A DNA stretch of 64,000 nucleotides from an uncultured Alphaproteobacteria bacterium (GCA_944390195.1 CALXOZ010000003.1:62001-126000); one strand, 5' to 3'; shown: positions 33,873-44,091, counted from the first letter of the stretch. Numbers and translations: made by a program. Notes: generated by a model from the sequence alone, not told the origin.

Positions 33873-33948
33873 TGGTGAGCGTGCCGGGATTCGAACCCGG
33901 GGCCACTTGATTAAAAGTCAAGTGCTCTACCAGCTGAGCTACACGCCC
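33873..33948 (-). tRNA. tRNA-Lys (anticodon UUU)
   Basis: Acceptor GGGCGTG pairs with CACGCTC; anticodon stem CTTGA/TCAAG encloses loop CTTTTAA (anticodon TTT); T-arm CCGGG TTCGAAT CCCGG; encoded CCA. Confidence 0.96.
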
Positions 33949-34232
33949 TTAACGAGATGACAACATATAGATCTATCGGCTTGAGGTCAATAGTTTTTTT
34001 TCTTTTTTTTGAAAAAAATTTTTTTTATATGCTTGAATTGTTTTTTTTATTGGTGTGTTTTTTATAACATATTGTTTTTATTGTATATTTTTTTTAAAGA
34101 TTTTTTATTGCGGAAGAATGTCCTCTATATTATAAAACTAAAAAAAACGATTTATTGTCTTTCGGTTTTGACAGATATGTTCAGAATCGGTTGTTTTTTG
34201 ATTGTATATAAAGAAAATTTCCGGATTTTATT

Positions 34233-34628
34233 TCATCCAAAACCCTGTGTTTTCTTTTTCAATGAATTTTCTGATTCTTCAACAGTCCGTTCATATGTTT
34301 CAATCTGTTTTTCCATCTCTTGTTTGGAAGTGACTGGATTTTGTTCTTCATGAGATGAAAAGGAAATTTCTGCAGGAGTCTCATATTCTAAGACGGAATA
34401 ATGTAAAAAGGCGGTATTTTCTTCGTTTTTTTTCTCGGAAGTTTCCTCCAAGGGATCCTGACCTCCTTTCAGGTATTGTTCCGTCGAGGAACTGATATGA
34501 GTGGAATCTGCAATGGCGGATATGGAAGATGAGACTGAAGATAAAGAGGCGGTTCGGATATCATTAAACTTCATGACAGAAGTTGAACGTTTTAATGATG
34601 AAGTCGAAGAAACTTTTGCAGATGACAT
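34233..34628 (-). CDS. Serine- and glutamate-rich hypothetical protein
   Basis: 131-codon frame. The first 55 residues are serine/threonine-rich (MSSAKVSSTSSLKRSTSVMK), the rest is glutamate- and lysine-rich and probably disordered or coiled (MEKQIETYERTVEESENSLK). There is no signal peptide and no known domain. The ribosome-binding site is weak. It may be a genuine lineage-specific disordered protein; low-complexity chance coding cannot be excluded. Confidence 0.35.
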   Translation of the reverse strand: MSSAKVSSTSSLKRSTSVMKFNDIRTASLSSVSSSISAIADSTHISSSTEQYLKGGQDPLEETSEKKNEENTAFLHYSVLEYETPAEISFSSHEEQNPVTSKQEMEKQIETYERTVEESENSLKKKTQGFG

Positions 34629-34728
34629 ATTAATTTATCCCAAACAACTTTATAAAAAAGTCTGCCTATGTAATTTTTGTTTGTCAATCAATACAAATAT
34701 GACAAATGTGATATTTTCAATTAAGAAA

Positions 34729-34762
34729 AAGACATCTTTAAAAGATGTCTTTTATTTGAATG
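34729..34762. terminator. Terminator downstream of the polyferredoxin gene
   Basis: Stem AAAAGACATCTTT / AAGATGTCTTTTT with a tight loop and T-run on the minus strand; nearly symmetrical, so possibly bidirectional. Confidence 0.8.
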
Positions 34763-34794
34763 AGAGTTTATGGAACGTATTTTTTGATATCATG

Positions 34795-36123
34795 TTACCT
34801 TTCTTTTATTCCTTTTGCCGCTGTGCTTTGAATTACGACAGCGACGACCCGTATTGCTTTTTCGGGCAAAGGACAGGCGGAAAAACAAGCACCGCAACCG
34901 ATGCAATACTGTGCAGACAGGACGGCTTTTGATTTTCCATTGATTTTTTCAATTTTTATTGCACCTTGAGGACATTTTCTGGCGCAAGTGCCGCAACCGA
35001 CGCACTTGTCTTGGAAAATTTGAGCAATGGCAATTCGTCTTTTCTGCTTTTCCGCCAAAGTTAATGCAGATAGAGCTCCTGTCGGACAAACGGAACAGCA
35101 ATTATTGCACTCGTATAAGCAATAATTTGTTCCGTACTGCAAATGAACGGTTTCGAAATCTTTTGATTTTGGATGAATTACCTTACCTTGACATACATTA
35201 ACGCATAATTGACAGTTTGTACATTTGCTTGCAAATTCTTCGGGGGTTGTAGCTCCCGGCGGACAGATCGGGCGTTGAAAGCTTGTTTTCGTTTGTTTTC
35301 GGACATTGAAATGTTCAGCTAAAACCGCACCGGCACCGACTGCCGCCGCTGTTGTAAACGTTCCTGTTAAAAAGTTTCGTCGCGACAGGTCGAATTTTGT
35401 ACTGCCGGTCTGTTCTTTCATAAAACCGACAGCATTTAGCGGACAAACTGCGCTACACTTCAAGCATCTGACACAGCGTTCATTATCAAGCTTTTTTTCC
35501 TGAGGATCGACGCACCCCGCAGGACATACGGTTGTGCATCGTCCGCATCGGACGCATTTTTCAGATATGCGCATTTTATTCGGAGTGAATTTTGAACATA
35601 GTCCTAAAATTGTCCCGACGGGGCAAATTGAAGTACAAAAGATTCTTTTTTTCCATATCGAAAGAAAAAGAATAATACAGAAGACAACAAGCCCTGTAAT
35701 ATAGGCGGGATTTTTAAAAAAAGAAATGACACGTCCGAAGTTTGAATAAGGATCTAAAATCTCGAAAACCGCAATATGACCGCTTAACAGCAAAGTAACG
35801 GCTATAGCGGTAATGGCGTAACGCGTTTTTATCCGGTTTTTATCGACAGTTGATTTTTTTCGGGAAAGAAAAGCTATGATATCTTGTAAAATCCCGAAAG
35901 GACAAATAACAGAGCAATAAAAGCGGCCGAATAAAAACGTGAAAAGTACGATGAAAAACACAATTCCCCAAGCCTTTCTATCTAAAGCCGGGAAAAATTG
36001 CATTTCAATTGCCGGAGAAAAAAAAGTTATTCCTGAAAAAGTAAGGCATATGGCAATGAAAACGAGAATTGCGGCTGTCAGACGTAACTCGTATGGGAAA
36101 GGTGCCTTTTTTTTCATTTTCAA
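34795..36123 (-). CDS. Membrane polyferredoxin, NapH/NapG-like fusion
   Basis: 442 residues. The N-terminal half has about five membrane helices and two cytoplasmic-type CxxxCP motifs (CSVICP, CTSICP), as in NapH/CcoG proteins, then two 4Fe-4S motifs (CVRCGRCTTVCP, CVRCLKCSAVCP). An internal twin-arginine-like sequence, SRRNFLTGTF, and a hydrophobic stretch at about 250-270 precede four more cysteine motifs (CTNCQLCVNVC, CNNCCSVCP, CVGCGTCARKCP, CIGCGACFSACP), resembling NapG. It probably moves electrons from the quinone pool or cytoplasm to an exported partner. It overlaps the reductase gene by four bases. Confidence 0.82.
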   Translation of the reverse strand: MKMKKKAPFPYELRLTAAILVFIAICLTFSGITFFSPAIEMQFFPALDRKAWGIVFFIVLFTFLFGRFYCSVICPFGILQDIIAFLSRKKSTVDKNRIKTRYAITAIAVTLLLSGHIAVFEILDPYSNFGRVISFFKNPAYITGLVVFCIILFLSIWKKRIFCTSICPVGTILGLCSKFTPNKMRISEKCVRCGRCTTVCPAGCVDPQEKKLDNERCVRCLKCSAVCPLNAVGFMKEQTGSTKFDLSRRNFLTGTFTTAAAVGAGAVLAEHFNVRKQTKTSFQRPICPPGATTPEEFASKCTNCQLCVNVCQGKVIHPKSKDFETVHLQYGTNYCLYECNNCCSVCPTGALSALTLAEKQKRRIAIAQIFQDKCVGCGTCARKCPQGAIKIEKINGKSKAVLSAQYCIGCGACFSACPLPEKAIRVVAVVIQSTAAKGIKER

Positions 36124-37358
36124 ACTCGATTGATTTCTTTGTTTAACGCGACAATTTCTTTGAGTTTTTCACGGATGGGCAAGTGCTGAGGACAATGTTG
36201 TTCACATAAACCGCACTGAACGCACTGATCCGGTGTGCTGTTATTACGGGTCGCCAGATTGTAATAACGGTTGAAGGCATCTTTTTTCTTCGAGTCATCA
36301 GTCGTTTTATAGGTGTTGTATGCCGCGAACAAAGACGGAATGCGTATACCCATCGGACAATCTTTACAATAATCGCATCCTGTGCATGGAATCGCGCCCG
36401 CAGACATATAAATTTGTCGGGCACGTTCTAAGGTTTCTTGTTCTTTCGATGTAAGAGGTCTGAAACCGGTTAAAGAGGAAACGTTATCTTTTAAATGATC
36501 CATGACGTTCATGCCGCTCAGAACAGTCAAGACGTTGGGCAGGGAGGCGACATATCTCAACCCCCAAGAGGCTGCGGAGGCGTTCGGATTGGCTGTTTTT
36601 AAGACTTTTATGGCATTTTCATTCAAAACGGCCAAATTTCCTCCGCGCAAAGGTTCCATGACGATTACGGGCAGATTGTGTTGTACTGCCAAGTTGTATT
36701 GACGTTCTGCATCTTGCAGACTCCAATCGACATAGTTGATTTGTAATTGAACAAAGTCCCATTGATGGTTATTTAAAATTTTTTCTAAAACGTCCGGTGT
36801 GTCATGAAAAGAAAAACCTAAGTTTTTAATTTTTCCTTCTTCTTTCTTTTTTAATAAGTTTGCATGGATGTTTTGTTTGAGTGCGTTTTCATAACGTCCC
36901 TGATCCAAAGCATGAACAAGGTAATAATCAAAGTATTCGACTTGGCATTTTTTCAGTTGCTGATCAAAGATGCGATCGACATCTTGAGGAGATTCAATTA
37001 ACCATGTAGGGCATTTGTCAGCCAAATAAAAACTTTCACGGGGATATTTTTTTAATAAAGTACCCGTGGCCGTTTCTGATTTTCCTCCCAGATAAGGCCA
37101 TGCCGTGTCAAAATAATTGACACCGTGCCGGATGGCATAATCAAATAAAGAGCCTGTCAATTCCATATCGACTTCGCCGTTTTTCATCGGCAGGCGCATA
37201 CAGCCAAAGCCCAACAAAGACACAGGTTTTTTGTTATGTTCGCGTGTAGACACTTTTTGTTCTTGCGCTGTAGCTGGAAAAGATTGCAATGTTCCTGCAA
37301 TTGCTGCCGCCGCTGCTATTTTTGCATTTGTTTTTAAAAATTCTCGCCTGTCCATCAT
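36120..37358 (-). CDS. Tat-exported aldo/keto reductase with C-terminal ferredoxin domain
   Basis: 412 residues from ATG at 37358 (AAAGGGGA ribosome-binding site). A twin-arginine signal (MMDRREFLKTNAKIAAAAAI) ends at an ATAQE-type cleavage site. The AKR barrel shows LLGFGCMRLP, NYFDTAWPY (catalytic Asp/Tyr region), LADKCP, YYLVHALD and VMEPLRGGNLA. The C-terminus holds two 4Fe-4S motifs (CTGCDYCKDCPMGI, CVQCGLCEQHCPQ). The overlap with the polyferredoxin gene suggests an electron-transfer complex at the outer face of the membrane. Substrate unknown. Confidence 0.87.
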   Translation of the reverse strand: MMDRREFLKTNAKIAAAAAIAGTLQSFPATAQEQKVSTREHNKKPVSLLGFGCMRLPMKNGEVDMELTGSLFDYAIRHGVNYFDTAWPYLGGKSETATGTLLKKYPRESFYLADKCPTWLIESPQDVDRIFDQQLKKCQVEYFDYYLVHALDQGRYENALKQNIHANLLKKKEEGKIKNLGFSFHDTPDVLEKILNNHQWDFVQLQINYVDWSLQDAERQYNLAVQHNLPVIVMEPLRGGNLAVLNENAIKVLKTANPNASAASWGLRYVASLPNVLTVLSGMNVMDHLKDNVSSLTGFRPLTSKEQETLERARQIYMSAGAIPCTGCDYCKDCPMGIRIPSLFAAYNTYKTTDDSKKKDAFNRYYNLATRNNSTPDQCVQCGLCEQHCPQHLPIREKLKEIVALNKEINRV

Positions 37359-37474
37359 ATTTCCCCTTTGCAATCAAAATCACTTATGCAAGTGTAAGTC
37401 TTAAGGTTTACTTGAAGTCAATAAATTTTTATTAAAACCCTGTTTTTTTATTATGTGCTTCTGCAGAGGTGGAT

Positions 37475-37987
37475 ATGACATCTGTTTTTCAAGCGGTGAA
37501 AAATAACGATTTAAAAATGTTAAAGAAAATTTTAAAAGAAAAGAACACTTCTGCTCCCGATTTGAAAGGTGCTTTAAACAATGCGGCTGAATTGGGGTTG
37601 TTGCCTTTAGTTAAAAACTTTGTCAGGGCAGGGGTGAAAGATGATTGGGCTATTGTTGTCGCATCGGCTTTTGCCCCAAAAAAAGTTGTTCGATATTTGT
37701 ATAAAAATATCGGAGGTGATCTGGATGCCGCTTTGATTGCCGCCGCCGCTCACGGTCGGTCGGACAATGTCCGTTTTTTGTTGAAAACGCAAGCTACCTC
37801 TTTAAATGAAGCGTTGTTAGATGCCGCTTTAAAAGGATATAAAGATATTGTTCTTTTGTTGATGAAAAAAGGCGCAAATCCTTATTCTGCTGTTTTTAAC
37901 ACGAAAACGGCTTTTGAAATTGTTTCGCAAAAAGGGCGGAAAGATATGCTTGATTTGTTCAATCTATTTGAATGTAAGGGGAAATAA
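37475..37987 (+). CDS. Ankyrin-repeat protein
   Basis: 170 residues. Four to five degenerate ankyrin repeats of helix-turn-helix type (LKGALNNAAELGLLPLVKNF, LDAALIAAAAHGRSDNVRFL, LNEALLDAALKGYKDIVLLL), then a last cap FEIVSQKGRKDMLDLF. There is no signal peptide, so it is probably a cytoplasmic or secreted protein-binding scaffold. Started at ATG 37475 behind AGAGGTGG; a GTG two codons earlier is possible. Divergent from the reductase gene. Confidence 0.8.
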   Translation: MTSVFQAVKNNDLKMLKKILKEKNTSAPDLKGALNNAAELGLLPLVKNFVRAGVKDDWAIVVASAFAPKKVVRYLYKNIGGDLDAALIAAAAHGRSDNVRFLLKTQATSLNEALLDAALKGYKDIVLLLMKKGANPYSAVFNTKTAFEIVSQKGRKDMLDLFNLFECKGK

Positions 37988-37990
37988 TAC

Positions 37991-38095
37991 ATGTCTGTTG
38001 ACAGGCTTAGTCATAAAAAAAATGTCGATCTCCCGTTTGCAACGCCTCTTTATAAAAAGAGTTCGGTGTCAATTGAAAAAGATGTGCTGCTTTAA
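37991..38095 (+). CDS. Possible 34-residue peptide after the ankyrin gene
   Basis: ATG three bases after the ankyrin stop, with GGGG nine bases upstream: MSVDRLSHKKNVDLPFATPL and on to VLL. Past the stop another frame reads FNGHEHILSLISNKGRFYSS, so this may be the first half of a frameshifted small gene. No family recognised. Confidence 0.3.
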   Translation: MSVDRLSHKKNVDLPFATPLYKKSSVSIEKDVLL

Positions 38096-38496
38096 CGGAC
38101 ACGAACATATTTTAAGTTTAATAAGTAATAAGGGGCGTTTTTATTCTTCAGATTGGACACCCTTGCCAGATTGATGGAAAACCGGTTTCGATAATATTAC
38201 TTGTTTTTCATAAAATGCAGTTTTTTTATCTTATTTTCTTATTTGAGGCTTTATATTTTCCTGTATTTGCAGAATATTGGGTAAAATAAAATGAGATATT
38301 ACTAATATTTTAAGTTGTGTATTACAAAAAATTAAGTGGAAAAGCTGTATCATCGGAATATCTGTTAGAAAAACTGGAGTTTATCGTTTAACAGTTGTTG
38401 AAAGATGATTGTAATAACAGTGATAATACTGGTTGTTTTATTAATATTCGGTTTGTTAATGTCTTTTTATTTATTTGGAAAATGGCGGAGAAAAGG

Positions 38497-39027
38497 ATGC
38501 TTGACGGTTTTAAAAAGGATAACGGTCTAAATATCATAACGCCTGAGCAGTTGTTAGCATTTTTATCCGCTCCGGTGCGAAGGGGAATTTGCTCTTTTAT
38601 CGTTTTAGGAGCCGTCCGTAGTGGCAAAACAACGACACTTATGTCTTTGGTGGAAGCAATAAGCAAAGTTGGAAAACATGTCGGCGGTGTGTGGCAACCA
38701 GAAAAAGACGGCATTTACTTTATCCAAGATGTTGAAACAAAAGAGAAAAAATGGATAGCCAAACGGGTTGGCAAAACGGTTGTGTTTAATCGTCCCTCTT
38801 TTGATTGGGCGGCGGATAGAATTATGCGGGCTCGTGATAATGCCGACGTTCTGGTTGTTGATGAATTGGGGCGCCTTGAAAGTGAAGGCAAAGGGCATAT
38901 ACCGGCTTTGCTGGAACGGGTTCAACATGAAAAGGCGCGTTTTTATTTATTGTCAGTCAGAAAAGAGATTTTTTGGGACATTTATAAATATTTGCCTCGT
39001 GTGGAGGGAGTTATTTTGACAAAATGA
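38497..39027 (+). CDS. THEP1-like nucleoside-triphosphatase
   Basis: 176 residues from ATG at 38497 (GGAG six bases upstream); ATG 38482 and a longer frame to 38395 are alternatives. P-loop GAVRSGKTTTL and Walker B region VLVVDELGRLESEGKGH match the THEP1/NTPase_1 family, whose members hydrolyse NTPs and often sit beside metal or cofactor genes. No such neighbours are present. The DVLVVDELGRLE form is diagnostic of this family. Confidence 0.75.
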   Translation: MLDGFKKDNGLNIITPEQLLAFLSAPVRRGICSFIVLGAVRSGKTTTLMSLVEAISKVGKHVGGVWQPEKDGIYFIQDVETKEKKWIAKRVGKTVVFNRPSFDWAADRIMRARDNADVLVVDELGRLESEGKGHIPALLERVQHEKARFYLLSVRKEIFWDIYKYLPRVEGVILTK

Positions 39028-39765
39028 TGTATATTTTTTGTCAATATTTTCCAAAAATTTGTTTATTGTTCCTTTTGTAAAAAAGGATCTTTAAAATAAA
39101 TTCCTCTTTTTTTTAAACGAATCATAAATGGGATTGGAATCCGAATAACACCGTGTGTGTTAAAAAAACGTTTGTTTCGCTTGATTTTTAGATTGCAAGA
39201 TATCCAAGTATGATTGGATTTCAGTTCGATTTTTTTTGATTATGGATGAATGTCTTGCGAAATTATAAAGAGAATCGGTGATTGTTTGTTTCCATAAAAT
39301 GATTTTAAAGACAACTCAGAATGGTTTTAAAGAATATGGAATTTTTTTTAGGGGAGGGTGCGTATTAAAATTTTTTTTTTAAATCTTTGAAGATATCTTG
39401 AAAAAAATTGATAAGAGGGTATTTCTTTTTTTATCGTTTTGATTGTTTAGTTGTTTAGTTGTATTGATGAAAGACGGATTTTATAAACTAAATTGGGGGC
39501 GTTTTTGTTTAAAGTTATTTTTTTTAAAGGGATTTGGAAAAAAGCGGAAAATGTATTGTGAAATCAATTTATCATATTGATATGTTTAATAAAAATGATT
39601 TTCATTTTTGAAAAACGAAAGTGCTTTGAAAGATGTTAGCCGAAAAATTTCCAAAAAAACAAATTTTTTCTAAAAAAAATATGGAAAAAAATAAAAAACT
39701 GTCTTATCATTCATAAAATAACGTAGAAGTTAACCAAAAATAATCAACAATCAAAGGTGTCTTAA
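39028..39765. other. AT-rich region upstream of malQ
   Basis: About 740 bases of T-rich sequence with no gene. The malQ promoter should be here, but no convincing box pair or operator was seen. Confidence 0.5.
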
Positions 39766-42399
39766 ATGGCTATTTTAAATGAGTACGAATTGCATCGTTT
39801 GGCTGTAATGTCAGGGATTGACAGCAATGCGAGCATTGAAAACAAACAATCGCTCTTGATTGCTTTGGATGTTTTAAAACCGCAAGGTAATCTTTCCGAT
39901 CAGGAATATGCTCGCGAAATCAGTGCGACATTAAACAAAGCATTAGACGAACAATATGCTTCGCCGTTGGGGGCGGTTTGCGTTTTACGGAAGGACCGTG
40001 AAAAAGAAATAGATTTCGTCGTTCCTGTCGGCAAGGAAAATGAAGAATTGACCTGGACAGTCGATGAAGAAAACGGGAATCGTCAAACGGGTAAGATTAA
40101 AATGTCCGATACCGTTTTAAAATATGATGATGAAGGCAAGCCGATGATTCGTGAAATAAATGGCGTTAAGTATGAAAAACGCACATTTAAAATGCCGGCT
40201 GATTTTGATATTGGTTATCACCGTTTGGAAATGGATATTCCGGGACAACCTAAGGCATCAACGCGCATGATTTATGCGCCGACAAAGTGCTATGATCCGA
40301 TAGATATTAAAAACGGCGGAAAAGCATGGGGGGTTCCTGTTCAATTGTATGAACAGCGTTCTGATGAAAACCAAGGGGTTGGCGATTTTTCAGACTTGGC
40401 GGAAATTGCGGATACGATCGGTAAAAGCGGCGCGGGCATCTTAGGGGTAAATCCTTTGCATGCCATGTTCCCAGAAGCTGCGGAAGAGGCTTCCCCGTAT
40501 TCTCCTGCAAGCCGTACATATTTCAATCACCTGTATGTTGATGTAACCGCCGTTCCTGAATTTGAACAAAGCAAAGAAGCCGTTGCTTTGTATGATTCCC
40601 CCGAATATACGGAAAAACGCCGTAGTACTCAAAGCCGGCGTGATGTTGATTATACGGCTGCTTTCCAGTTGAAGACGCCTATTTTGGAAAAATGCTACGA
40701 ACAGTTTAAAAAGGCCGGATCTCCGGAACGTAAGGCAAAGTTTGAAGCTTTCAAGCGCGAAGGCGGGGAACGGTTGCATGATTTCGCCGTATTCCAAGCT
40801 TTGTGCGAACATTTTGCTAAAGAAGAACCTAAATTGATAGATTGGCGTGATTGGTCTTATGAATATCAGGATTCAAAAACACCTGAAGTTCAGGCCTTTG
40901 CTCAGGCTAATCCGGATCGTGTGGATTTCTATACCTACTTGCAGTTCGAAACGTTAAGTCAGATGGAAAACGTTCAAAAGATCTGTAAAGAAAGCGGTAT
41001 GAAAATCGGTTTATATACGGATATTGCCGTAGGCTCCGCTCCGTTCGGCTTTGAAAGTTGGGGATGTAAAGATTTATACATGAAGGCTTCCGCTGGAGCT
41101 CCCGCCGATGTTTTATCACCCAACGGTCAAAAGTGGGATGTGATGGGTTTCAAGCCAAAAGCGTTGAAAGATACAGCCTATGAACCGTTCATTGAAATGT
41201 TGCGCAATAACATGAGAACGGCGGGGTGTACGCGTCTGGATCACGTGTTACAGTTGGCACGTCTTTATATGATCCCTGAAGGGAAAACTGCGAAAGAAGG
41301 TGCTTTCGTGTATTATCCCGTTGATGATTTGATGGCTGTCGCCGCTTTGGAATCGCACCGTAATAAATGTATGTTGATCGGTGAAGATTTGGGGCAATTG
41401 CCTCCCGGATTCCAAGATAAATTGATGGATCATGGGATTTTGTCTTATCGCGTGATGCCGTTTGAACGTGAATGGGGATATCAAAATGGCGGAAATAATA
41501 ACGCTTTGCGTCATCCGGAAGAATATCCTCAATATTCCACTGCGGCTCCGTCAACGCATGATACGCCGTCTTTGGCAAGCCAGTGGACGGCAAGGGATGT
41601 CCATTTGAAAGATTATTTGGGATATTACGAAACACCTCAACAACGCGATATGGAATTCCGTCAATATGAAACACAACGTTGTGCTTTGAACTGGGCTTTG
41701 ACGGAAAAAGGGTGCTGGCAACGTGTCGGCGGAACTCCTGTCAGTGATCCGGCTCATGACACTCGCTCTTGTCCGGAAAAATATGAACAAGCTGTCGCAG
41801 ACTATTTAGGACAGTCACGTTCTGCTATGTTGTTGTTCCCGTTCTCGGATATGTTCCGCACCAACTATATGGGAAATATCCCCGGTACACGTCAACGTTC
41901 GGAATCCGTTGTCGGCGGAAAGGACAATAAAATATTTGAAGAAGGCGGTGCTAGCTTGATCCCTTGGAAAAACTGGCGTCCTAAAATGCATATCAAAGTT
42001 AATGAAATCAAGGAAATGCCGGTCTTTAAAGATGTCGCAGGAATTTTGAACGGTTATCGTCAGGATGGTAATGAAAATTCAAAAATCAAAGATCCGAAAA
42101 TTGCCGACTTCAAACGTCCGGGACGGACGGAAACCAAGAAAATGGATCCGAAGCGTGTCGTTGAATTGTTTGAAAGCCTGTCGAAGAGTGGTTACTTTAA
42201 GACGTATGCTTATGATATTATTGCGGCTAAGTTCTCTGAAAAACACAGACAACGTGATCTGCAAAAGACGGCTGAATTTAAAAAGGCTTATGAAGAACGC
42301 CGTGCCGCCATCGAAGCGAAAAAGCGCGAGTATCAGAAAAGACCTGCCAATCCGCAGCAAATGGCTATTAAAAACGCTTTACAGAGCAACTCAAGATAG
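39766..42399 (+). CDS. malQ: 4-alpha-glucanotransferase (amylomaltase)
   Basis: GH77 enzyme transferring alpha-1,4-glucan segments between maltodextrins and releasing glucose. 877 residues. The N-terminal extension of about 170 residues contains a beta-rich carbohydrate-associated domain; the barrel follows with WGVPVQLYEQRSDENQGVGD, LYTDIAVG, the nucleophile Asp in GCTRLDHVLQ, acid/base Glu in MLIGEDLGQLPPG, and STHDTPSLASQW. After the barrel (PWKNWRPKMHIKV) comes a basic extension of roughly 130 residues, including a KKREYQKRP-rich tail, not usual in MalQ. It has an AAAGGTG ribosome-binding site and is monocistronic. Confidence 0.93.
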   Translation: MAILNEYELHRLAVMSGIDSNASIENKQSLLIALDVLKPQGNLSDQEYAREISATLNKALDEQYASPLGAVCVLRKDREKEIDFVVPVGKENEELTWTVDEENGNRQTGKIKMSDTVLKYDDEGKPMIREINGVKYEKRTFKMPADFDIGYHRLEMDIPGQPKASTRMIYAPTKCYDPIDIKNGGKAWGVPVQLYEQRSDENQGVGDFSDLAEIADTIGKSGAGILGVNPLHAMFPEAAEEASPYSPASRTYFNHLYVDVTAVPEFEQSKEAVALYDSPEYTEKRRSTQSRRDVDYTAAFQLKTPILEKCYEQFKKAGSPERKAKFEAFKREGGERLHDFAVFQALCEHFAKEEPKLIDWRDWSYEYQDSKTPEVQAFAQANPDRVDFYTYLQFETLSQMENVQKICKESGMKIGLYTDIAVGSAPFGFESWGCKDLYMKASAGAPADVLSPNGQKWDVMGFKPKALKDTAYEPFIEMLRNNMRTAGCTRLDHVLQLARLYMIPEGKTAKEGAFVYYPVDDLMAVAALESHRNKCMLIGEDLGQLPPGFQDKLMDHGILSYRVMPFEREWGYQNGGNNNALRHPEEYPQYSTAAPSTHDTPSLASQWTARDVHLKDYLGYYETPQQRDMEFRQYETQRCALNWALTEKGCWQRVGGTPVSDPAHDTRSCPEKYEQAVADYLGQSRSAMLLFPFSDMFRTNYMGNIPGTRQRSESVVGGKDNKIFEEGGASLIPWKNWRPKMHIKVNEIKEMPVFKDVAGILNGYRQDGNENSKIKDPKIADFKRPGRTETKKMDPKRVVELFESLSKSGYFKTYAYDIIAAKFSEKHRQRDLQKTAEFKKAYEERRAAIEAKKREYQKRPANPQQMAIKNALQSNSR

Positions 42400-42412
42400 A
42401 AAAGCGTACTAA

Positions 42413-42450
42413 AGAAAAGATCCCCGTAAAAACGGGGGTCTTTTTTTATA
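42413..42450 (+). terminator. Intrinsic terminator of malQ
   Basis: Stem GATCCCCGT / ACGGGGGTC around AAAA, followed by seven T. Confidence 0.9.
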
Positions 42451-43817
42451 TAAAAAATGCGCCGGTTTACTGCTCAAAGAAGTTTAGATTTATGTATAAA
42501 AAAACTCTTTTGAGGTAATGAAATACGGAGTGGCAGACGGAGATTGAATTTGAAGGGTGATCAATAATAGTCTGAACTAACTGTCATACACGACACGGAA
42601 AGCGGATATCGGATCGTTTTTGTACTGGGCTGATCTGGAGCACTTCATGTCGGCGGTATGATATTACAAAATTTTGCAAAAAGGGTTTTAGTTGAAAATA
42701 ATGAATATATAGGAACGGAAGTCTGTCAGAATCATCCGATTGAGATTCCGCTAAAAACAATTATGTCCAGTTTGCAGGTTTTTTGAAAAGTGAATTTTAT
42801 CAGATGATCTGTAATTATCGTAATAATATGAAATTCAAATATTGTAATCCAGAGTTTCGCTGCAAAGAGTGTCGATTCTTTGGTAGACGAAAACATATGA
42901 ATAATCGCGGATATATCAGAAACTGCATTATAATAATAAAAGTTGACTTTATATTTTATTTTCTTCTAAAAGATAATAGGATGTATGAACCAAAACGCCT
43001 TAAACGCCGTTCAGGAGAGGATTATGACTGCATACGAAAACTTTACGTTTTACAGGTGTATGTAGGGGGATCACTTTTAATTCCAGTATTTTATATTTCT
43101 TTATTTAAAAGGTTCAGGTTTTATTTTTATAATATTTGATTTATATCAATGTACAAATTGACTTTAAAAATATTTTCAGGATGTATGTCTCGAGTATTGC
43201 CGATTTTTCGATTGCTATTAGGGCAGTCATATTTTTTGTAATGTTTTAAACCAAAACAGTGTCAGTTTTGATGAGCTTAAAGGATAATTTTTTATCATCG
43301 AAAGATGTTATGATAATTAGGAATATACTAATATTAATTTATAGTTATATAAATTATTTTTAATCTATTGTATTTTATATTTTTTATAAAATTTATAGGA
43401 TTTTTTATAATAAATACATCTTTCATAAAAATTAATTGAAATTATAATTTTTGAAAAGGAAATAGAGGAATTTATCAAATATTTTCCTGATGTTAAATGA
43501 GTTCAGATTTCATATTTAATTAAAATATCAATGTCAAAGCAGAAAAAGTCCAGTAGTATTCGTCAAAACGGTATTGTCAAATTTATTCCATTGCACAAAG
43601 AAATAAGTATTGATGGTAAAATGTTAGAATGAAAACGTTAGTCGACGTAGATGGTGAAAGAAGACGTAAAAGGGGTTAATTGAAACAAAGTCCAAATTCG
43701 ATAACGGCTGGGCTTCCTAAAGCTCATTATATGTTGGTGATTTAAATAAATACTAACTGATACGGAATAGCGAAGTTGGAATGGATTTTGTCAATGATTA
43801 GAAAAAGGTGTGTTGTA
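42451..43817. other. Decayed mobile-element DNA without intact genes
   Basis: Contains short protein-like scraps, for example MILQNFAKRVLVENNEYIGT (42658-42786) and MSKQKKSSSIRQNGIVKFIP (43532-43633), amid AT-rich non-coding sequence. A 118-codon frame at 42783-43139 has no signature. This looks like the eroded left part of the same element as the fragments that follow. Confidence 0.45.
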
Positions 43818-44091
43818 AAATCTACAAGCTGATAGAAAAATGGAGTTGAAATTTCAAGTGATGTTGGAAAACATTCAATAAAAGACTGACGAGTTAAGTA
43901 CTAAACTGGACATTTTTGATAACATTGCAATGAACCGTGAGCTTTATCAGCATTATTTGAACAAAATGCGCGGAATGTTGGCGATCAGAACGGCAATGGA
44001 AACAAGCGGATTGTCGCCGGAAGAATTTCACACAAAAGCGATTGAAATGCTGAAATCGTTCAAAGGGAATAGATTTTTAGTGCATCCGTAA
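43818..44091 (+). pseudogene. Small helical protein gene with an in-frame stop
   Basis: One frame reads NLQADRKMELKFQVMLENIQ, a TAA, then KTDELSTKLDIFDNIAMNRE, LYQHYLNKMRGMLAIRTAME and TSGLSPEEFHTKAIEMLKSF to a TAA at 44089. Continuity of composition across the stop argues for a recent nonsense mutation. A helical, phage-type small protein; family unknown. Confidence 0.55.

Noticed and set aside
34009-34353. 114-codon frame beginning with a phenylalanine-rich stretch
   Set aside because: Created by poly-T sequence; resembles a signal or membrane helix only because of base composition and overlaps the better Ser/Glu-rich frame.
42783-43139. 118-codon frame with a cluster of cysteines
   Set aside because: No good start and no zinc-finger spacing; lies in eroded mobile DNA.
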